Shown in pieces: positions 56,546 to 64,000 of a stretch of 64,000 nt of DNA. The number at the start of each line of letters is the position of its first letter. Within the stretch, counting starts at the first letter, position 1. This stretch comes from Channa striata (taxonomy: Eukaryota; Chordata; Actinopteri; Anabantiformes; Channidae). A program made the translations under genes and the position numbers. The stretch lies in the NCBI GenBank assembly GCA_033026295.1, contig CM065186.1, forward strand, positions 21,215,172 to 21,279,171. The letters are read 5' to 3'. A model generated the notes under the pieces. It saw only the letters and a list, made by a program, of their open reading frames with translations, had not been told where the DNA came from and did no database searches.

Positions 56546-58075
56546 GAACTCAAAGGGAATAATATTTTTCTTTCCTGTGTAACATCCAGAGACAGAGTTG
56601 AATTTAGAGACAGAATTTAACCTCCATGTTGGAAACAAGGGGGAGGGAGACGGACCCGGCAATAAACTTTCTTTATAAAGTATCCACCACTAATCCTCCC
56701 CAGGACCAGATAACACCAAGAGAAACAAGTAAAGCAAACAAACCACATCTGGCTTAAAGCCACGAATTGACACTCAGGCAATTAGCATAACTTTTGCTGT
56801 GAGTTTTTCAACCACCAGACCCAAGACTGTCTCCTAACTCACTTGAAAATGACGTTCTTATCAAGATGGTACCAGCTTTCTGGAAAGGAATTTGCAAAAC
56901 AACCATAAAACTTGAGTGCGAGACCACTTGAGACAGAAAGACTTTGTTTAAACTCAAACCCCAAAACAGGGACAAATCATCTATCAAGCTTCATAAAACT
57001 CACACCAATGTGTTCAGAAGCAAATTTGGAACAATTTGACATGATACCGTCCTTTCTACGACAAGAAATGACGGAGTTATAAAATAAACATTTTAATTCA
57101 GAATGACGTGAAAGAGTAACACGGCACAACATTGCCACCCTTGGGTGGAAATTATAAATGCCTCCCGAAGATATTCGTCTATAGAAAGAAACAAAACTGC
57201 ATTAATTTGTTGTCTGAAAGTTAAAACACAATGTCATATTCTTCTGTTAATTCTGTATATTACACATACATGTTACATATTCATGCACGCCTTAGTTATG
57301 TAAACGTGATCATGTCATGTTATATTAATTCTCTACGATGTCCAGATAATGCATGACTGAATTCCTAATTGTTGTTGTGTGTTCTTAATGTGTATTAATA
57401 TGTATTAGACAAAGCAAATTTTCCATGTAATAATCATTGGATTCCATCTATTTGTCTAATCAGAACTCTCACAGGTTTTTTTGAAATGAGACACTGATTA
57501 TTACACGCAGCAATCATGTTTTTTTAAGCATTTTAACCTCCATAGGAGTTTGCACAGTATGACAATTGTAAGAAGTTGCTTTGCTTTATAGTATGAGATT
57601 TTGGGCTTGATGAAAAGAGAAATCTATACTTGACTTTGTGTGATTAAACCGAACAAAAGAATTTAATTTGATCCAGAGGAGGGACTCGCTCTGCCCTCCG
57701 CGGTAAATTTGAATTCAGCAGCGACGCCTCATAGTCTTTGCAACACCCCAACGTTATAAAATAAAGTTCCAGAGTTCCAGAGTCCCAGCAGAAGTCGTGC
57801 AGAGTTCCACTTCGAGCTCCATCCTGAAGAAGAAATGTGCCTCAGTTAAGAAAGCTTAGCTGAAGTTGTTAAAACTACTTTTTGTCGTCTATTCGTCTTT
57901 TCAAACTATTTTTAAAGCGCGCACGTCTTTGCTGCCTATTGTTGTATTAGTTTATTTTGACGATCGGAACTCCAAGCCAAACTTCCGTTTTTGTTTGTAA
58001 CTTATAAATCCGTCAAAGTTAATCCAGACCAAGCCCGAGATTTTTATTGAATAGCCATATTTTTAACAACCACTT

Positions 58076-58546
58076 TTGTTGAATTATTTCAATTCAACAT
58101 TTCGGCTCCATTCCGACACGCAGTTATATCTATCTATGAAACCTGATGAAACAAATAAATTAATCAAACTACAATTATGTCTAAAATACATAAGGGACTG
58201 GATGACGTATAATTTTCTTCTTCTAAACTCAGATAAAACTGAAGTTATTGTATTTGGGCCTAAAAGTCAAAGACACATGTTTTCTAACCATATTGCTACT
58301 TTAGATGACATAACTCTTGCCCTTAGTAGTACTGCAAGGAATCTTGGAGTCATTTTTGACCAGGATTTGTCATTTACCTCACACATAAAACAAATCTCTA
58401 GAACAGCCTTCTTCCACCTAAGAAACATTGCCAAAATTAGGAGCATCATGTCCCAAAGCGATGCTGAAAAATTGGTTCGTGCATTTGTTACTTCTAGATT
58501 GGACTACTGTAATTCTCTACTTTCAGGCGCCCCAGTAACTCTCTAA
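58076..58546 (+). pseudogene. L2 ORF2 C-terminal fragment, copy I
   Basis: After about 15 non-L2 residues the frame reads DTQLYLSMKPDETNKLIKL, WMTYNFLLLNSDKTEVIVFG, NLGVIFDQDLSFTSHIKQIS and SRLDYCNSLLSG. It starts just after the YADD box, so the catalytic core is gone. A lost T (GGCGCCCC instead of GGCTGCCCC, near 58529) shifts the frame. The remaining C-terminus (QLIQNAAARLLTG onward) continues in another frame. Confidence 0.9.
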
Positions 58547-59443
58547 AAAGCCTCCAATTAATCCAAAATGCTGCAGCAAGATTACTGACTGGGATTGGTA
58601 AGAGAGATCATATTTCACCTTCATTAACTTCTCTCCATTGGCTTCCAATTAAATGCATAATAGAATTTAAAATCCTTGTTCTTACCTATAAAGCTTTAAA
58701 CGGTCAAGCCCCATCATATTTAAAAGATCTCTTAGTACCATATCATCCTACTAGACCACTTCGGTCCCAAAATGCAGGCCTACTTGTGGTTCCCAGAATT
58801 TCCAAAAATAGAATGGGAGGCAGAGCCTTTAGCTATCAAGCTCCTCTCCTGTGGAACCAGCTCCCAGTCCAGATTCGGGAAGCAGACACCCTCTCTATTT
58901 TTAAGACTAGGCTCAAAACCTTCCTTTTTGATAAAGCTTTTAGTTGGTTATAGTCATGCTGCTATAGGCTTAGACTGCTGGGGGACTCTGCACTGTGCCA
59001 CTTCCTCTTCTCTTCATTCTCTCCTCTCACCCCACATCTATAATGTCACCACTGTATGACATTAACTCTGTGTCTTCTTTGTCCCGTAGTCGTCTTCAGG
59101 TGTCCCCGGATTTGGCGCTGTGTGTCCTCCAGTGCGCAGCTACTGGTCCCACTAACCTGCTCAATGTTTTGTTCTTGCTTTTGTTGCTCTGTTCTTTTCT
59201 CTCTCCACTTTCCTCTCAGCCCAATCGGTCAAGGCAGATGGCCGTCCACCCTGAGCCTGGTTCTGCTGGAGGTTTCTTCCGGTAAAAGGAGTTTTTCCTC
59301 TCCACTGTTGCCTATGGCTTGCTCAAGGGGGATTTGTTGGGTTTATCTAAATGTTTGTATAGTCTTGACTTTATTATGTAAAGTGCCCTGAGATGACCTT
59401 GTTGTAAATTGGTGCTATATAAATAAAGTTGAATTGAATTCCG
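58116..59443 (+). mobile_element. L2-clade LINE, copy I, with target duplication
   Basis: It starts inside the reverse transcriptase (ACACGCAGTTATATCTATC), runs through the C-terminal region and 3' UTR, and ends TTGAATTGAATT. ATTCCG precedes it (58110-58115) and closes it (59438-59443), a likely 6-bp target-site duplication. The interruption splits the candidate LTR at 56578-60014. Confidence 0.9.
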
Positions 59444-60018
59444 GACCGGACAACCAGCGCCTCTGTAAGTCGGCTCAGCCACCAGCAGAACCAGACCACG
59501 TTAATCGAGCCTGCCATCTGACCAGGTGAACGCTCCTGTGGGCCGGACAAATCTTTGCAGCCACAGCGGATCCTCGCTCTGATAGCTCGCCTGTTAACAG
59601 AATCGAGACGGTCTGTCCTGCTCTACAAAAGAACAGGTACCGATTGACGCATACCTGGCAGAACAACCTCCAGCTGCTCCCAGGCCAAGTACAAATATCT
59701 CTCTGCTTCATGAAAATCTGGTGTCCGTACAGCCGATAAACCATTGGAGCCTTTATGAAGTTTCTTTATAGAGATTCTAAAATGTAATTTCCGTTACTAC
59801 AAAAGTCACTGAAACGGAAAAGAACTCATAACAAGAGACTGATTTTTGGGTTAAATTGTTATTTAATTCTATTGTTACTTTGGACCATCAGCAGTTCAGA
59901 TAATATAATAATCATAGCGTGGTTCCGCTTAAATTGAACCTGGTGCCCCAAATTCGAGGAAATTAATGCTTTTGTATTAATATCAAATTACCCAAATATA
60001 ACGAGTTCGCTACACCTG

Positions 60019-63000
60019 TTTTTTAGTGGTTTTCATTGACAGCAACTCTACAACGATCCAAGAACTGGTAAAGTGAAAGTTGCTTTTTCAATGTTTGGAG
60101 CAAAGCTTCACTCAAGAAAAAATTACCTCCCATTTGTCAGTCCCTGCTCCTCATACACTTTCATTTAATCAGAAACTATGATTATTCTGCTTTTGTTTCT
60201 TTTCTAATTACTTTGTCCTCTTTCTAGTCACCCAGTCAGATGTTTCTATTTGTTTTTCCTGCCTATGCTGATGCTATTATCTACTGTACAGTAAGGAGGG
60301 AGGCTCCACTGACACAGGTTCAACACTCCCTCAGAATCCTCACCATGACAGGGAAGGTAGTTTTATTACCCCAACAGATCAATTAGGCTCTAAAGCTGAA
60401 AACCTTCCTTTTCTGTTGCAGAATGTAAAGACACAACAAAGAGCCAGTCATCAAGCCTCTAGCATTGTAACGACTGGCATCATCTACTTTTGCATCATTC
60501 TACACAAGACTGATTTGGCAGAGAGTCTGCTGCTTTGTTCCCCAAATCAGAAAGAGGTCACTGTTCTCATTCTGGCAGATTGTAGAATGATCGCAAGACA
60601 GATGGAAAGAGCAAGATCAGTCCTGTCTGTGCTGAAATAAGGAATCTTCAAAATCTTCAATAACAAAGGCTTGGCAATGGATTGCTGGTGTTAATGTGTA
60701 ATGTGAAAGTGAACTCACATGTTTTACCACCCCGGCCCTGCAGCAATGTATGTCTTATTTAGACTTCTACAAGAAACTTCACAATATTCAACATATTTGT
60801 TGGACTTTTTAAAATTATTTCTCTTTTCAATCAGGTTTCACTCAGCTATGTGTTCCTGTCTGCAGCCATTTGTTAGACAGACTGTGTTTACATCCACTTA
60901 AGTAACTGGGTTACTCAGAGAAATCCGCTTTCTCTGTACTCGGGGAACAGTGTTTATGTGCACCTACAGTAAGGAACCTGGTGTACATTCAGCACAAGAG
61001 TAACCTGACACATTCAGCTGATCCGAATGTTAAAATCTCATTCAGACTTCCACAATACGCTCTGTGTAAATAAACATGTCTACCGTCCTTAGACAGACTT
61101 TAACGTGATAAACACATAAGAAATCAGCTTTCCAGAGACTGACAACTGTAGCCTGGTTTCTTAAGATTATGTAAAACCACGAGCGTCTCACATTTTCCTT
61201 TGTGATTAATAAAACCTCAAATAACATTTTTTGATCCCCTAACACTAATGTTGGTAAAAAATTAACTAAAATTAACCCATTTCTATGGCACAATAAGAGG
61301 TAATAAGCGCACTGAGAATAGAATGCTTTTAATGTGAAAGAGCAACAACAGGAAAAAAGTTAACTTTTTACACTGTCACAGAACCAAAGCTGACATACTG
61401 TGCGTTTGAAGATGCTAATCGCAATGAAACATCCAAACAGCCCAGTGATGATTAAGTCGGAGACAGTGGATGGATGACTGGTTTTTGCATGTTGTTGAGT
61501 CTGGATATTTAGTTTGCCCATGAAGAACTGATACATTTTATTCTTGTTTTTTTTATAATCATACAGCATTCAACAAATGAGCATGTTTTTTTGCTGGAGT
61601 GCTTCTTTTATTTGGTGTGACTACATTATTTGCAAAAGGGACAAATGCAAAAAATAGAATTATCTTTATTTGTGGTGTCAGGTTTTTGCACAAAAAATAC
61701 TTAGAACCTAGCACCTACCCTCTCTGATGTCAGTTACAATGTCAGCTGGAAACTTTAATAGTTAGTGATATTAGTTGGCATCAGCAGTGTATGGACTCAA
61801 ATTTCACAGGGAATAAACATAGCCACAGTCACCAAGAGTCAAAAAATTAAATTCATTCATACATACCATATACTGGAAACAGTATAGTCCTGATGGGCCA
61901 CATTAAAGCAGATCATATTAGAGATGAACCGTGAAAACAAACTGTGTGTCAGTTCAGAATTGAATCAGAAATATTGTTCCAACCTGAAGGATCATGAAAC
62001 CCCGTCAGTTCATTTTTCTTTCTTTAAAAAACATGAACATAGCAACATAATACATTTTCCACCCAGAGCCATCAGTTGGCTTCTCTATCAACTGTCATGT
62101 ATTCAGAGGCTGGAACTCCAAGTGCACGTCAAACACAGAACCTTGAGAGTATTTATCAAACAGTCTATTACCTTGAAAACAAGGGTTTCAAGCTGCATTA
62201 ATTTCAACCGTTCTCAGCTCTGACCCCATCTCTGGCTCTAAAGCTCCTTCTGCCCTCACACCTAATACTTCTATGCACTTTTTTGTTACTTTATTGCCCA
62301 TTCCTTTATAAATTTCACTCATTCAAAAATTGGTTCGAGCTGAGGAAGAATTGTACTAAAATTTGGATTTCACTGAGCAGCTTTAGCTCATAAAAACAGA
62401 TTCTTTAGTCTAATCCCTATTTCACTCTTACTGTGCAATTGTTAATATTTAATGTTTCCTGCCTGGTTTGTGTGTGTATGTGCAAATTTACCTCCAGATG
62501 GCAGTGGTAAATTTCAGTTTTATTTTGCATCTTAAGCTAATTTGTGTAAAGCTGCTTCCCTGTTGTTACATCTCTATAATATTCAGACTAATGTCTCTTG
62601 GTGGAATGAGTCCTCACTGCAGGAACCAACGCTGTAGGAGAGACGGTGACATTTGCAGTTCAATCTCATCAGGCAAAATGTGAAGACAATGAGAATTACA
62701 ACCAAAAATCTAAAGATACAGGTAGTAACACCTGAACATGTTTCTCATAGAGTCAATAGACAGGTTATTAAAATAAATCACAATCAGATATAACTTCATG
62801 CAGTGGTTTTCAAGCTGCATGAATTCAGTATTTACAAACCAATCAATACTCATCTAGTGAAAAAAATGCTTTGTGGCATTTTGCTGGTGCTATTTAGTCA
62901 TGCAGATGCAGTTAACAGTCCCAATGACAAGATAAATGGAGCCATTCAGAATAATGAGTGCCACAAATACATGGGTCAAAAGCTCTTTTTAGTATTAAAT

Positions 63001-64000
63001 TAGAGTAAGGGTTTTGAGTCATGGTATTAAGTCAACTGAAGGCTGAAATTTGAACACAGCGTGAAGCAGTAGAACTTAGGACAGCAGGGCAGTAATTGGA
63101 CTAGATGCTGGGGAATGAGAACAATTTGCAAGATAAATGTTCTGCCTGAAACACCCTGTTGAGACTGTGGTCATACTATGGATAGGAGGCTGGGATCAGA
63201 GTCACTTAGCATACAAAGCTTCACCAGTTGTTAATGTTCTAGTTGACTCCATCTGCAACACGTCTTTATACAAACTGCAGTCAGGGTTTGGTAACTCCAG
63301 AATTATTTTTACAAATATACTGCAATTGCAGTCGGGCTCAGGGGTGTGCAGAGAGAGTCCAAGCTTTACGGCACGGATAAAAATAGCCACCATTCTTAAA
63401 AGCAGGACCGGTGCTCTTGGCACCTGTTTAACATACTAGCAGGCTCAGTGGGTCATTATCAAGGGATATTATGCACCCCAGGGTCATTTCGATTGCATAA
63501 CAAATAGGTCAGGAGAATTATATTATCTCAGTGACTCTATCCGCTTCATCCAACGACTGAGTGGTTTGGTGTGGAGAGGTGTCCCTCGCGTTCCCAGGTA
63601 CTGTGCATCGCCCCAGACCTGGCTGTATGAGTTGAGGAAATTCTCTAATGTCTGTGTTTGGGATCACAGACTGGGAAAAATCATTGGCAGGTTAAAAAAA
63701 CAGAGCCAATAATACGAATTGGTGTGTCATTTTTGTCACGGTAACCCCTATGATAGGAATTTAAACATATGTTACTTAAAAAGTTGATTATGTAAGGCAT
63801 TGGAATATATGATGCTGTATATGTTCTCAACTTTATGACTTAACACAAATCCAGGTGTTGACTAGATACGTGAGGCTGTCGGCTAACCTCCAAATTTTAC
63901 CTCTCTCGGTCACGGTGACCAAAATGCTGGACTCCTGGCTTCTGGCCCGAAGTTAGGTTAGGTTGCTGCTTTCATTTGGCCTGGTCAGTCTGTGGCTCTG
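60019..64000. other. No recognised gene or repeat
   Basis: About 4 kb of unique-looking sequence. All frames are at most 100 codons and have no motif I recognise. Confidence 0.5.

Larger units (their letters stand above)
56578..60014. mobile_element. Candidate solo LTR split by L2 copy I
   Basis: The interval begins TGTAACATCC and ends TTCGCTACA, so the ends pair as TGTA/TACA. It is bordered by CCTG on both sides (56574-56577 and 60015-60018), as expected for a retroviral-type 4-bp target duplication. Without the L2 insertion it is about 2.1 kb. A promoter-like block, AACGTTATAAAATAAAG, is at 57751-57767. No coding domains are seen. Strand and family are unknown, and the call rests on ends and duplication only. 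Confidence 0.35.

Noticed and set aside
59938..59960. TGGTGCCCCAAATTCGAGG as a retroviral primer-binding site
   Set aside because: It begins TGG, but its spacing does not fit a tRNA 3' end (T-loop sequence too close to the acceptor end), and no interior coding region follows.

Overview
The window is non-coding, repeat-rich vertebrate nuclear DNA, almost certainly from a teleost fish (probably a percomorph). The evidence is the repeat content: many L2-clade LINE copies with (TTGAA)n tails, a Gmr1-like Ty3/gypsy element with integrase ahead of reverse transcriptase, an RTE-type endonuclease fragment, Tc1-like transposase relics, tRNA-headed SINEs and long TA/CA microsatellites. I recognise no host protein-coding exon, no rRNA and no functional tRNA. 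A 100-base run of N (4807-4906) marks an assembly gap.

Layout. 1-340: RTE-type endonuclease fragment (minus). 2987-4063: L2 copy A (minus). 4907-10820: a decayed Gmr1-like gypsy element (minus) whose 5' LTR is on the right (10189-10597). A second LTR with the same outside flank lies on the left next to the gap, so the left LTR is not a normal 3' LTR. 13989-17102: L2 copy B (minus), the most complete L2. 19497-21196: a 130-bp TA array and two inverted copies of a short palindrome-ended element. 23051-25528: L2 copy C (plus). 26168-37290: L2 tails D, E, F and G, one inserted into another, plus SINEs and worn LINE reverse transcriptase relics. 37508-38345: a SINE and a Tc1-like relic. 38346-47317: about 9 kb with no recognised feature. 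47318-51250: a mosaic of SINE, L2 copy H, a second L2-like family, a short DNA repeat and an L2 scrap. 55690-56545: a third L2-like relic. 56578-60014: a possible solo LTR interrupted by L2 copy I. 60018-64000: nothing recognised.

Nothing here works as a host pathway. The only functional logic is inside the retroelements: gag, protease, integrase, reverse transcriptase and RNase H in the gypsy element, and endonuclease plus reverse transcriptase in the L2 copies. Every copy is disabled by stop codons, frameshifts, deletions or 5' truncation. The points most worth following are the domain order and odd LTR arrangement of the gypsy element, the fold-back at its broken RNase H end, the nested insertions that keep target-site duplications, and the inverted pair of short elements at 19629 and 21196.
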